Source: Sugiyamaella lignohabitans
Taxonomy: Eukaryota; Ascomycota; Dipodascomycetes; Dipodascales; Trichomonascaceae
Length of the DNA stretch: 64,000 nt
Direction of reading: 5' to 3'
NCBI RefSeq assembly: GCF_001640025.1
Contig: NC_031674.1
Span: 3,410,001-3,474,000, forward strand
Notes under the pieces: model-generated
The model's database searches: none
Told to the model about the DNA's origin: nothing
Seen by the model: only the letters and a program-made list of their open reading frames with translations
Translations under genes and position numbers: made by a program
Shown: positions 19,189-29,767 of the stretch, in pieces
How the letters are laid out: each line of letters starts with the position of its first letter
Position numbering within the stretch: the stretch's first letter is position 1

Positions 19189-20604
19189 CTAGTCTTTGAT
19201 GGCGGTGCCGACGATGTGCTTCTCGCGCTCTTTTTCGTAAGGCACAGCTCCTTTCTTGCTGTGGCGGCGCATGTTGTCTTGACGGCGTTTGATGCTCTCG
19301 AGCTCGACTTTCTTGATCTCGGATGCCTTCTTGATGGCTTTGGGAACGTGTCTGTGTCTGGCAATGCGCTTGATTTCGGGCATGTGCTTGAATCGTTCTT
19401 TGAGCGCATCGTCGTATTCGAGTTTGGTCCGTTCACGAGTGGATTTGACACCCGAGCGTTGCGATGCCACACTTCGCCACAGTCGCACATTACCGTCGTC
19501 TGATCCGGAAATGATGTATTTTGAATCCATTGAGAATTTGACACAGAACACTCTTTGCATTCGTTTGGTGTGGTAAATGTCCCTGGAATGACCTTCTTTA
19601 AGACGGAAGATTCTAATGGACCGGTCGTACGAACCGGTAACTAACTCTTGTCCAGTGGGCGAAAAGTCGACATCCAGAACTGCAGCAACATGGTCCTTGT
19701 ATACATTTAATGCTCTATCCAGCTTACGCATGTCGTAAAGGTAGATATTGTGGTCTTCACTGGCAGCAGCAAAGTTAAATGCCTCCATTGGATTCCATGC
19801 GATAGCGTTGGTGCTGAGTGTGGACACCAGTTTTTGAACTGGAGATGCGGTACGGAGATCGTAGATAACCAACGATCTATCAGAGCCAGCAGATGCAAGA
19901 ATAGAAGTTTCAGTCTGGTTAAATTTGACGGTGTTCACATTATCAGCACCCCATGACAGGTTGCTTGTAGGTTTAGATCTAGCAGTGTCCCATAGCTCGA
20001 CTGTGGTACCGGCAGTAACAAATTTACCTTCATCTCTGTGGTGATCAATTCCATTGAAAGCACCAACTCCGAGATATGTTTGTAAGGGTTCACTAGCGCT
20101 CTTGGCATCTTTAACGTTCCACAACTTGACAGTCTTGTCACTGGCACATGACAACAGAGAACCACTGGGAGTCATGGTCAAACCTCGTACAATATTTTCG
20201 TGTGCTTTAACCGAGAAGACTTCATCTCGGGCAGACATATCCCACAATTTGATGATACCATCACCACTTCCAGTGGCCAATCTGTTCAAGCTTCTCGAGT
20301 TCTTAGCAATGCTGTACACACCGTCAATATGACCTCTGCCGAGTTGACCAACAAATGGCTGAGCAAACATACGCTCTAACTTCGTGGCATTCAATGCTCT
20401 GGTATACTCTCTGGCTCTCTCAAAAGGATGTAAAGCGGGATCCAAATTCCGAGGAAGACGCTGAACATCTGTATTTCTGGCTGGCAAGTAGCTATCAGCC
20501 GAACGACTGATGGTCTTGATTTTCTTTACGAAATGTTAGAATATTTTCTCATCACTATCTTTATAACCCAAAGTACCGGCTTGAGTACCAGTAAAACTTA
20601 CCAT
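19189..20604 (-). CDS. SOF1: SOF1, WD40 protein of the small-subunit processome
   Basis: Sof1 acts with U3 snoRNP in 18S rRNA processing. Exon 1 contains only the ATG (20604-20602); the intron 20524-20601 has GTAAG, TTCTAAC and acceptor AAAG; exon 2 runs 20523-19189, giving 445 residues. The junction gives MKIKTISRSADSYLPARN, matching the conserved yeast start MKIKTI.RSAD. Hallmarks are PRNLDPALHPFERAREYTRA, seven WD repeats (for example LATGSGDGIIKLWDM, LVTGSYDRSIRIFRL, IISGSDDGNVRLWRS) and the basic C-terminal Sof1 domain with RIARHRHVPKAIKKA. A start codon isolated on its own exon is unusual. Confidence 0.96.
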
Positions 20605-20701
20605 TTTCGATAAAGGATGTTAAGAAAAACTCGTGTTTCTATACAATAAATATATCCTGTTACACTATCTCAAGCTGATCCAAATATTTTTGGTGATCAT
20701 C

Positions 20702-20710
20702 GAAAATTTC
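20702..20710. promoter_or_regulatory. RRPE-like GAAAATTTC upstream of SOF1
   Basis: GAAAATTTC lies about 100 bp upstream of the SOF1 ATG. The ribosomal RNA processing element (AAAAATTTT-like) is common before ribosome-biogenesis genes in yeasts. A short AT palindrome is weak evidence alone. Confidence 0.25.
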
Positions 20711-20881
20711 CCGATAAACGCCGCATCAGCCATTGCCGCACACACCCTTGACCTTATCAGGGGCCTAACGGCCATGCATATGCAATCTAGACCCTGAAAA
20801 TGCTAGGATCCCCATTATGAAGAAAAAATAGCTTGACAACTCACTGGGATTTTGGCCTATAAACGTAGAAGTTCGGTAGGA

Positions 20882-21894
20882 TTAGTGGTTTCCCATGGTG
20901 ATTGTAGAAGACAGTGATCCCGAGGCAGATCCAGCTGAAGTGAGAGTGCTGCTGGCGCTGGTAGACACTACAACTGTCTGGTCGATGTCGCTTTCATAGT
21001 TTTCAACTGCGCTGTTATTGGATTTTGACTTTAAGATGCCCTTCGAATTCACTTCACCATCTGTGTGGCTTCGTAATAGTGGCCGTCTTGGATCATCCTT
21101 TCCAAATGAGCGTTTACTGCTGGGTCTTGTCTCATTATCTTCGTTGCGATGCTCATGATAGTGATACTCGGAAGATTGAATAATCGAATCAACAAGATAG
21201 TACTGAATAGAGTTCATGCTATAGATAACAGTTAGTAAAATAAAATGCAACAAAAGTACCCAAATATCACTTACATTAAAGGAAATATCATCATGACAAA
21301 TGCAACCTGGACCCGCTCATCAAAGTTTGTCCACGATATCAGAAATGCACCAAAGTCATCCATGAATGGCATCCACCACACAAAAACGTATAAAACAACT
21401 TTCATACACATTAGAGCTATCATGAATAGGGCACATTGTTTCATAAATGAGCTCCATTTTGGTGGGTTGCCGTACTGGCCCGAAACAATGCCCTTAATAC
21501 CAAGACGAAAACATCCCGTATGAACCAGGTACAGAAAAAACCATAGAACTGGCACTCCTATCGTGGTATCGAGCAGAATATTAAGAAAGTACCAGTTACA
21601 TGGGTTCGTGTCGACTCCCGGGTCTTTTGTAGAACTGAATAAAATAGATGCCAAAACGTTGACAAAATGAAGGCCTCCTGCACCGATGATTTGTTTTGAA
21701 ACGTCGAAAAACCAGATCCACCAAGGTCGCCGTGGATTTTCTTTACTTCTTTTGTAGACTAATGATAAGATTGCACAAGCTCCCATGCTTAGTTGAACTA
21801 TCAGCGCAAATGGGCCTAAAAGCTCGCAGTTGCCTTCGCGGAACGAAGAGTCAGCTGGAAGCGGCCATAAATTCATCCAATCCGGCCAATTCAT
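20882..21894 (-). CDS. STIMATE-family vacuolar/ER membrane protein (YPL162C-like), two exons
   Basis: Exon 1 is 21894-21275 and exon 2 is 21218-20882; the 56-bp intron has donor GTAAGT, branch TTACTAAC and acceptor ATAG. Joining them turns a terminal M-stop into FPLIMNSIQYYLVDSIIQ, and gives 318 residues. At least five hydrophobic segments are visible (for example GPFALIVQLSMGACAILSLVY, IGVPVLWFFLYLVHTG, FMIALMCMKVVLYVFVWW). The core GPFALIVQ, RPWWIWFFDVSKQIIGAGGLHFVN and CNWYFLNILLDTTIGV are typical of TMEM110/STIMATE proteins; the S. cerevisiae member YPL162C localises to the vacuole. The tail is hydrophilic and Ser-rich. Molecular role in yeast is not established. Confidence 0.88.
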
Positions 21895-22984
21895 TTATAC
21901 CACACCTTGTAATTCTAAATATTCTTCTAGAGCATATGCTTATACTCAAAGTAATAGCAATAACTGTGTTCTCAGCAGATGTTTTATATGTTGGAGAATA
22001 CTGGATAAGTGTCGAAGTCAGAGTCGGAGCCAGCGTTGGAGTCAGAATCGGGTCGGTCCTTCGGCTATCTTGTCACTTGGAAGATCGGGAGTTAGATATT
22101 AAGATTAGCTGCCGTTTAAATAAAGCCAAGTACCCAATCTGTCAGTATTCCTTATTTTTAAATATTGTGGGTTGAAATGTAAGTCAACAGTGAAGTTGCT
22201 GGTCTCGGGACTGTTGGTTTGTGGCGTATATGTATATTTGTTTTGCTCACCCACGCCGTCTGGTGGACAACTACAGGTGGAGATCGCCACGGAGTTTCAC
22301 AGAATGCAGGCCAACGAACACCAATACCTAACTCCCGGCAATGAAAATATACTTTTGTTTTGCCAAAAAACAATACCACTTGCCTAGTCAAGTAGTTCTT
22401 AATTTACGAACACTGATTTGATATTTTCTAGCAGAGGTTAAGTTGACATTTAGGTAATTACAGTCCGGGTAATCCACGTGTGCCGTGTGTCAGGACTGCA
22501 ATCGGTCCCTGCAGCTATATATTGCGGGTTAGGATCATAACAAAGCTAGTCATTTGATACTTTTGAGTGAGTTCTTTTTTAAATTCTATCGAAATAAGAG
22601 GCTTTTGAGCCGTCAAGGGATTTTTGGAGTTGAGCTGTGACTTATGGTCAGAGACCACAATCTCACCCTCTATAATCCCCTAATTTGTTCAGTACGTGGG
22701 AGCTTTTTGGGCTCCTATTGAGAAACAAACCAGAATTTCACCTGAAGATTAAGAAGGAAAGGCTTCTTTAGAAGCAGAACAGATGGTTACTTGAAAACTT
22801 TTGAATATTAAAGATAAAACTCTTTTATTGGTATCTACCCCTGAGATAACTACATTCTCCCAGCTTATACCCCAACCCTAAACTACTCGGGCACGTGACG
22901 GCACGAATTATTCTCACCATATGTTCACAGTGTCTTAATAAGCGATTTTGGACGTCAGGTTACTGGACTGAAAATTAGTGAAAA
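21895..22984. other. Divergent intergenic region STIMATE gene / COX17
   Basis: A 1.09-kb region. A frame at 22184-22387 would encode a short hydrophobic segment (LLVSGLLVCGVYVYLFC) with a polar tail, but no in-frame ATG or acceptable 5' exon was found. A CACGTGA box at 22891-22898 lies near COX17. Confidence 0.45.
22891..22898. promoter_or_regulatory. E-box GCACGTGA upstream of COX17
   Basis: GCACGTGA lies about 90 bp before the COX17 start. Cbf1 binds this type of site and, in some yeasts, controls respiratory genes. Role here is inferred. Confidence 0.35.
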
Positions 22985-23481
22985 ATGACCGAGTCAGCTG
23001 GTAAGTAGCCTGTGAAGTCAAGAGTGACGTGGTGGATATCCTGCAGATGATTTTAAATAGACAGAATACTAACAATCAGCTCCTGCTTGCCATGCTGCCC
23101 CCAAGGCCGAAACTTCTAGTAAGTAATCTTAAGTGAATAAGCTATAAGAACTGTTTGGGTATTGAAATTAGCTTATTAGCTTATTCGGGTATTGAACCAC
23201 CCTCCTTACGTATTGGGTATTGGAGTATTTATAACTTGTTGGATAATTTTATAGATTGGATTGGGTGCCACAGTATTATTACTGATGTGGCTGTTTTAAT
23301 GCTGATATTGTAAGGAACAGAGATTCTAACATGTGTAGAACCCAAGCCTTGTTGTGTTTGTCTCGAGGAAAAATCTATTAGAGACAAGTGCATTTTGCTG
23401 AACGGCCAAGATTCGGGCAAATGCGATGATATCATTAGCAATTACAAGGTCTGTATGAAGGGCTTTGGCTTCAATGTGTAA
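22985..23481 (+). CDS. COX17: Cytochrome c oxidase copper chaperone (three exons)
   Basis: Cox17 delivers copper to Sco1 and Cox11 in the mitochondrial intermembrane space. It is hidden from reading-frame searches because 65 codons are split into three exons: 22985-23000, 23080-23118 and 23339-23481. Introns are 23001-23079 (GTAAGT, TACTAAC, CAG) and 23119-23338 (GTAAGT, TTCTAAC, TAG). The product starts MTESAAPACHAAPKAETS and carries KPKPCCVCLEEKSIRDKC with the copper-binding CC-x-C, then the twin CX9C motif (C36..C47 and CMKG.GF at the end) that is oxidised by Mia40. The length equals that of other Cox17 proteins (about 63-69). Frame is kept through both junctions and both branch sites fit the local consensus. 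Confidence 0.96.
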
Positions 23482-23693
23482 ATATATTCACTGATTTTGC
23501 AGTTGCGCTCCTTATTTATCCCCACTCATCACTAGAAATTTGTTAATACGCCTGTTGTTCATTTAATGGTGTATACTTTCTGTTCTCGCAGAGGCCACCA
23601 GTTGTAAATAGATGAAAAATCAAATTAATAAAACATTACAAAGCAAAGCAAAAAGAAAAGAATTACATAAGACCATTCGAGGTTGTAGCAGAA

Positions 23694-26090
23694 CTAGTTC
23701 TGTTGGCAAATAAAGATCGAAGACTTGAGCGACTCATCAGAAATGATAGTTTGAGTAATAGAGCCAAGGAATTCACCCTCAGATCTGCTGTTGTGTTGGG
23801 TATAGCTAGCTATGATAACAATATCGCGAGTCAATGGTTCACCGCTGAAGCTATTGTTAATGTTCGACCTAAGATCTTCTTGAGAAGAATGTAACAGCTT
23901 GACTCTTGACCGAAACTCGGCACTCGAGTATGCATCAACGACTTGGGTCACGTAGTCCCAAGATTCCGAGCTATTTATCGTGGCATCATCATCACCACCA
24001 TTGTGTCCATCTTTTGATGGAGGGTGAATGACATCAACAGTCAATTGCACAAATGGACTCTCAGTCAGCTGCAAGGCAATGTGGAGCGTAAGCTTATCAT
24101 TGGGCTCGGTACTGGAAATGATAGCATGAATACGACGACTAACAGACCTCGACGACCACGATTTGCTTTCTTCAGAAGTAACTGGAACGCTAATACCGCG
24201 ATCAATAAACAAGCCAAGGTTACATCCTGTAGGGTGGCCAAATACTTCGTGAAAGTATGGAGGATATTGAGTAGTATTCCAGGCGCCAGAAGCTGTGATG
24301 ACGCCATCAGGAGACTCTGTTCTCGTCACTGTTTGGTCAAGTGTGAGGAGAATAAGATCGTTCAAGTCCGTATGGCGATTGACAATGTAAGATGCCTGGT
24401 CTCCTTCGGTTATATATGCCAGATCACCCGAAAAGAGAACGTTATGAATTTGACTAAATGCGCTTACCACGCTAAGAAGCGAATCATTCTTAATATCTGA
24501 CTGAGTATCAGAAGTAACTTGTATCAAATTCGATGGTCTTTGTGATAACTCACAAAGTCTGACTCCGTGAATCTTTAGCTGTTCTGTACGAGCATCATCA
24601 TTGGAAAATAGTTGGACAAGTGTCATAAGCACAGAAATGGCTTCAGCATCCCTAATATGAGCAATGATCTTGGCAATACGTGATGACGGGATAGTGGAAC
24701 CGTTGACCGACAAGTTATGTCGCCTCTCCAAACTACGGGCTCTGGCAAGCTTTTGGCGATAAGATACTGGGTAAACAAGCATAGTCAAAGGCGTAGTTAA
24801 AAAGGTTGTCACCAAAGTCATGACAATAAACATGGTGAAGACCTTGGCGCTGATAATGTGGGCATTCAAACCAGTGGTAAGCACGACAATCTCAACAATA
24901 CCTTTACAAGACATCAAAACACCTACAGTGAGCGATTCTTGCCATTTCAAACCATTTAGTCTACTACCAAGGGTACCACCAGTCACCTTGCCAATAAAGG
25001 CAATGGCAATAATGGCAATAACGTAACCCCAAGATTTGCCGTCGTTGAGGAGACCGATATTTGCACTCAGACCAGCCAAGGCAAAATATTGTGGAATTAG
25101 AATAACAGTAACAAAGTCTTCAATTTTCTCAGTAAGTTTAACCACAAAATCGTTTTCTCTTGGGATAATGACTCCCACAATGAAAGCACCAAAAATAGGG
25201 TGTACTCCGATAATATCAGTATAAAATGAAGACACAAGCACAAGAATCAGAATAGCACACACGTCAAATTGCGAGGGTCCTCTTTCAAAGCCACCTGATT
25301 TGCGCAAGTAAAGAGTCAATAGTTTTCTCACACCGAAATAGAGAAGTAAAAACCAAGCTACCACTAGCAGCACAATATAGAGGGCATTGATACCTTTTTT
25401 GGTCGAATTGGCCAATGTGATAGTAAGGGCAAGTAGGATCCAGCCCACAAGATCGTTAGCAATACCTGCCGATAGAACAATCACACCAACACGGTCACGC
25501 AACAGTCTGAGCTCGGTCAATATCCGGGCTAATACAGGTAGAGCGGTAATTGAGAGAGCTACAGCCACGAAGAGCGAGTACACACCGAAGTTGACTACAT
25601 GAGCACCTCCTGCTTCATGATTGTAGATACCAATAGCAACTACAAATCCAAGACCGAATGGAATTAACATTCCTAGAGCACCAACTGTCAAAGCGATATA
25701 CAGATTTTTTCTGACATATCCAAGGTCAACTTCAAGACCGACAATAAATAAGAACATGATCAAGCCAAGATTGGCAACGACGGTAATATTAGGAATTGAA
25801 GCAGTAGGAAAGATTGTGTTTGTGAAATTAGGCACATGACCCATGACTGATGGCCCCAATATGATCCCTGTAATAACCTCAGCAATTACTCGAGGTTGTT
25901 TTAGATACGACAATGGCCAGTGAAGCAATCTACTCAAAGTAATAATAATAAACGACTGAACAATGAACAATGCCAATGGATCTGATGATGAATATATAAA
26001 CGGATTCCTGCCTCCTAATACCCCAGACTGTGAAAGAGTACTGGTAGGAACCCCAGTAGGAGCAGCAGTGGCAGCAGCGGTAGTAGCCAT
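23694..26090 (-). CDS. KHA1: K+/H+ antiporter KHA1 (CPA2 family)
   Basis: A 798-residue cation/proton antiporter; in S. cerevisiae Kha1 works in the Golgi in pH and potassium homeostasis. ATG is at 26090; a GTG two codons upstream is not a likely start. About residues 40-440 form the Na+/H+ exchanger domain with 11-13 membrane segments: SYLKQPRVIAEVITGIILGPS near the first half, LFIVGLEVDL, the ion-binding IANDLVGW motif, VHPIFGAFIVGVIIP, and CKGIVEIVVL. The remaining 350 residues are cytosolic and resemble the KHA1 tail with EAISVLMTLVQLFS. This matches plant CHX proteins in layout. Length is slightly below the 873 of S. cerevisiae. Confidence 0.95.
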   Translation of the reverse strand: MATTAAATAAPTGVPTSTLSQSGVLGGRNPFIYSSSDPLALFIVQSFIIITLSRLLHWPLSYLKQPRVIAEVITGIILGPSVMGHVPNFTNTIFPTASIPNITVVANLGLIMFLFIVGLEVDLGYVRKNLYIALTVGALGMLIPFGLGFVVAIGIYNHEAGGAHVVNFGVYSLFVAVALSITALPVLARILTELRLLRDRVGVIVLSAGIANDLVGWILLALTITLANSTKKGINALYIVLLVVAWFLLLYFGVRKLLTLYLRKSGGFERGPSQFDVCAILILVLVSSFYTDIIGVHPIFGAFIVGVIIPRENDFVVKLTEKIEDFVTVILIPQYFALAGLSANIGLLNDGKSWGYVIAIIAIAFIGKVTGGTLGSRLNGLKWQESLTVGVLMSCKGIVEIVVLTTGLNAHIISAKVFTMFIVMTLVTTFLTTPLTMLVYPVSYRQKLARARSLERRHNLSVNGSTIPSSRIAKIIAHIRDAEAISVLMTLVQLFSNDDARTEQLKIHGVRLCELSQRPSNLIQVTSDTQSDIKNDSLLSVVSAFSQIHNVLFSGDLAYITEGDQASYIVNRHTDLNDLILLTLDQTVTRTESPDGVITASGAWNTTQYPPYFHEVFGHPTGCNLGLFIDRGISVPVTSEESKSWSSRSVSRRIHAIISSTEPNDKLTLHIALQLTESPFVQLTVDVIHPPSKDGHNGGDDDATINSSESWDYVTQVVDAYSSAEFRSRVKLLHSSQEDLRSNINNSFSGEPLTRDIVIIASYTQHNSRSEGEFLGSITQTIISDESLKSSIFICQQN

Positions 26091-28056
26091 GGTCACCCTA
26101 CTTTGACAATTATCAGACGAACAAACTACTAATCAACACAATATCAAATTCCCAGCAAAAATAAATTATATTTCGGTTTGATTCACCAAAGTTATCAATT
26201 CACCAAACCAAAACGTTAAAGCGTGGATCTCAGAACTTTATTCCCTCAGCTGAAGCTACCCCTGGCGAAGTTTAAATTGTCCCACTTGAACCCAAAACCC
26301 TGATAATGAATATAACGATTTTAGATCGAAATTAGTTTTTCCTATAAAAGAGATGATTCACTATCTCAGAAACCGAGAAACTGTTTTGCAAAAAACCCTT
26401 ACAGAATTTTCTCAACACGGACGACGTAAACCAAAAGCATGAGTTCAATACGAACAACGAACGGGGTAATTGTGCATATACCTACATCAGAATGCCTGTC
26501 AGCTAGTATACTGCACGCCTGATTCAGCCTCCACCCTAGCCCATTATGATACGGCACCGGGCCCAATTATCGAACTAGAACTCTTCTTACAGAGTCTTGG
26601 CAGAATCAGCGGGGAAAGAAGACCCTGTTGAGCTTGTCTAGCTTATTCGCTAGTACTGGTTACTGGTCAAGTCTTTCACGAAAAAAAATCATGTCGTTAA
26701 GGCATTGGCAAGAAGACATCAGACCTGAACTAACCTGAGAGCCCTGTCTATGTAGCTCTAAAGCGCCAAAGATAACTGAAACCCCTCAAATTTTGAAGTT
26801 CGCGTACAGTCTACTATGAACTGAACCAAGGATCACTCAGATAGCGTTCGATGGACTACCAAGTGAATTTCTCTGAGTTTTTGTTAGAAAGAGCCTGCCA
26901 GTTCTGATATAAATATATGAGCTACAATCCGGTTACCGAGCTAGGAAAAGCTTATTCGGCGTACTGATCTTCCAGAAGGACCCCTGGATCTGCCCCTGCA
27001 ATGCACGGTGTCCCGATATCATATAGCTTCACCAGATAGCACGATCGGACTCCGCTCGTCCTTTTGGGTATCAATTGTGGGGTGGGTCTGCCTCCGGCGG
27101 CTGGGGTTGCGCCCCAGACTGCTCCTCTCGCTTCGCTCGACTCGTTGCGTTTCCGACACCAGTCATCTCCTGGGAAACTGGAGCAACCAGGCTCTGGGGA
27201 GGAGCCCCAGCCGCCGGAGGCAGTCCCCCCCCTCCCCAGTTTGAGTTTACTGATATTCAGTGATCTTCAAAGCGGACGGTTGGAGCGACGGACTGCTGAT
27301 CTGCCGAAGGTTCGCCCGGTGCCGCAATCGCTGTAACATAGAATGCGGAATCGGACTCGGAAATACATCTCCAGTTGTAGATGTCGGTTGATTGAGTTGA
27401 ATGCCGTGATTCGATTCCATGGTTACATCCCCCACTTCGTTATCGACGATCCGATCAGCCAGACGTAGTACGACCTTAGAGTTGGAATTCTGAGTAAACT
27501 TTGTTGCTGACGGTAATCAGCGGTAGTCGGCGTGTGTGGTGGACCTTCACCTCTATCAAGACATGATGGGGTATATTGACCTTAATTTATAATAATAGTT
27601 CGTAAGTCACTGTTCGACTGCTGCCGGAAGTTAGTTCATAACGGCACTTAGGAATTGTGATAATTAAGGTGAGAGTCAGGCTAGAAGTGCAATGTTTGGC
27701 ATGGCCAATGGCCGTGACTGTACTGGATTGGATATCTGCGGCTACTGCTTGTTCTTGTCAAGTCAATCATGGTTTATCTTTTTAAGTAGATCCTGACATC
27801 TTATCATAATGCATTGATCCTGCTGACTCTGATCTGATATGCGCCATGTCATATCTTTTTGACAATTGATTGTAACATTATGGATACAGGAAACCCCACT
27901 TGAACTGTAACATGTCAGGACGATGTCCGCTTCTTTGCTGAATGTGGTGAAGACGGCCAGTAGATCATGATTTAAATTTACCGCCTGTTCACTATAAATT
28001 GCACCGGTACCTTCGTGTGATTTTGGTGTGCATCAAGTTTAAGAGACCCCTCAACA
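26091..28056. other. Divergent intergenic region KHA1 / GH gene
   Basis: The longest gap, 1.97 kb. It contains GC-rich element 11 (27089-27222), TATAAAAG at about 26343 and AT-rich stretches before 28057. I looked for split genes but found no pair of exons with recognisable protein. Such length before a secreted-protein gene suggests a large regulated promoter, which is inference. Confidence 0.45.
27089..27222. repeat. GC-rich hairpin element 11 (full length, last in window)
   Basis: A 134-bp copy whose left hairpin is GGGGTTGCGCCCC and right hairpin GGGGAGGAGCCCC. The middle is diverged (CTCCTGGGAAACTGGAG). No further copy occurs in the remaining 36.7 kb. Confidence 0.85.
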
Positions 28057-29733
28057 ATGGTACAATTACTGGCTTCATTGGCATCTTTACTGTTGGCCAG
28101 CAGTGTCAATGGTCTACATGCGCCGGTAAAGTACTGGTGTGGTAAGAAATATAATTCATCGGCTTCCAACTTTGATGGATATAACCTGGGTTGGTCTGAC
28201 GTGGAACGGGACCTACCTAGACTCGTTGAAAGTCAGCAAATAAGAATTGTTCAAGAAACACTACCATATCTTGAATCATCATCAAATGCTGCCCTGGTGG
28301 CTTATATCCCCCAGCATTATTTCAATTTAGCGGGGAATATGAACATTACTGTCTCTGTTCCTGAGTTGAATGCCTCCACTGTGATTGGACCACAAGACGC
28401 TGGAAATGGTGTTTCATTCCCTGCCGATATATCAAATGCTACGCTCGGTCGCAGTATCATCTCTGCTGATGTCTCGTATGCAAGCTATAAGCTAAGCTCT
28501 GAAACCCAGAAGTACTTTGACACTGTCTACTTTGATCTGTACAAGGTAACAGCTCCGTCGAATGGAAGTGTAGTCACCTTAGATGCAGTTACCCAGGCAT
28601 TATCAGTTAACGGCAGCAAAGCATTTATTCCTGTGGGATATTATGTAGATGCTGGTACGGTGTTGGCTGATTATGAATCTGCAAAGTCCAACTTCTCGCA
28701 ATATGCTTCCGAGGGATATAACGTTTTGATGTACACGGGTCCTATTTCAAACCAAACTCAAATGGAATGGACCCTTGATCTTGCAGAGGAACATGGTTTA
28801 TACTTTCAAGCAGACGTCACTGATATTACGAACAGTGTTGATGATCTTGTGTATTTCATTGCTAACTATTCCTCGCACCCAGCATTTTTGTCTTACTACA
28901 TTGGAAATGAACCCGATGGTGATGAAGGTATTGGAAGTTTTGAGCCAGTACAGTCTCTTCGAGCTTATAAGCTTATAAAACTACAAGATCCTTATCACCC
29001 TGTAACACTGGTTACAAACTGTCAGCATAGTGCTCCTGATTATGTTGACCACATCGATTTCTATATGGTCGATGTATACGCAGTTGGCATCCCTACTGAA
29101 TACAACGGTTTTGTCTGCAATACCACCCAGGGCTGCTGTGGATGTGACAATTGCGATGCCCAAAACCCTGTAAAGTCCATTGCTGATAGATATGAAGCAG
29201 TGAGATCGGATCTGGGAATCCAATATCCACCCACCATGCTCGTAGCTCAAACGTTTTATGACAACACTTCATATTGGAGCCGCAATCCCACTTATGAGGA
29301 AGAGTTTACTATGGCATGGACCAGTATTATATCTGGTGGATCAGGTGTACTGGGATATACATGGCCCGTGTCCAATTCTCCAAATGCCAGTCTTCCATTA
29401 TCTCAGGCAATATCGGATTTTGCCAATGAGTATTTAGGCGACAAGGGCCTTTCGGCGAGAACCACACTGAGTGGACCCAGAACTACTTACGGATCATTTA
29501 ATGGTATATACTATGCTATCTGGAACACAGGCACTATTGTGGCCGTCAATACCAACTACAGTAACTCATCTCTCTCGATTGATGTTTCGCCCTTCATTAA
29601 ACCAAATGTAAAGAGTCTTTCTGTCAAGAGCCTTGGTGCAACTGCCAAGCAAAACATGACTTCCGTTCCTATTTCAGGGGGCGTGTTGACAGACCAATTT
29701 GGTTATTTAGAAGTGAAAGCATATACTACTTAG
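28057..29733 (+). CDS. Secreted putative glycoside hydrolase, clan GH-A-like TIM barrel
   Basis: A 558-residue protein with a signal peptide (LLASLASLLLASSVNG, cleavage near residue 20) and a dozen or more N-glycosylation sequons. The central part looks like a (beta/alpha)8 hydrolase: YNVLMYTGPIS, GLYFQADVTDITN, SYYIGNEPDGDEG (about residues 284-296), where the NEP glutamate fits the acid/base catalyst of clan GH-A, then DHIDFYMVDVY. The cysteine cluster NTTQGCCGCDNC is distinctive. It is shaped like GH72 glucanosyltransferases but I cannot assign a numbered family. The C-terminus (LEVKAYTT) is not hydrophobic, so no GPI anchor is expected. Function is inferred: cell-wall or extracellular beta-glycan hydrolysis. 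Confidence 0.75.
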   Translation: MVQLLASLASLLLASSVNGLHAPVKYWCGKKYNSSASNFDGYNLGWSDVERDLPRLVESQQIRIVQETLPYLESSSNAALVAYIPQHYFNLAGNMNITVSVPELNASTVIGPQDAGNGVSFPADISNATLGRSIISADVSYASYKLSSETQKYFDTVYFDLYKVTAPSNGSVVTLDAVTQALSVNGSKAFIPVGYYVDAGTVLADYESAKSNFSQYASEGYNVLMYTGPISNQTQMEWTLDLAEEHGLYFQADVTDITNSVDDLVYFIANYSSHPAFLSYYIGNEPDGDEGIGSFEPVQSLRAYKLIKLQDPYHPVTLVTNCQHSAPDYVDHIDFYMVDVYAVGIPTEYNGFVCNTTQGCCGCDNCDAQNPVKSIADRYEAVRSDLGIQYPPTMLVAQTFYDNTSYWSRNPTYEEEFTMAWTSIISGGSGVLGYTWPVSNSPNASLPLSQAISDFANEYLGDKGLSARTTLSGPRTTYGSFNGIYYAIWNTGTIVAVNTNYSNSSLSIDVSPFIKPNVKSLSVKSLGATAKQNMTSVPISGGVLTDQFGYLEVKAYTT

Positions 29734-29767
29734 ATCTATAAATGCACTATTTAAAATAAAATAGCAC

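Noticed and set aside
22172..22387. Short frame with a hydrophobic segment and polar tail (LLVSGLLVCGVYVYLFC)
   Set aside because: It has the look of a small mitochondrial membrane protein, but the first in-frame ATG lies after the hydrophobic part, and no donor/branch/acceptor set upstream supplies a start. Transcript data could revive it.
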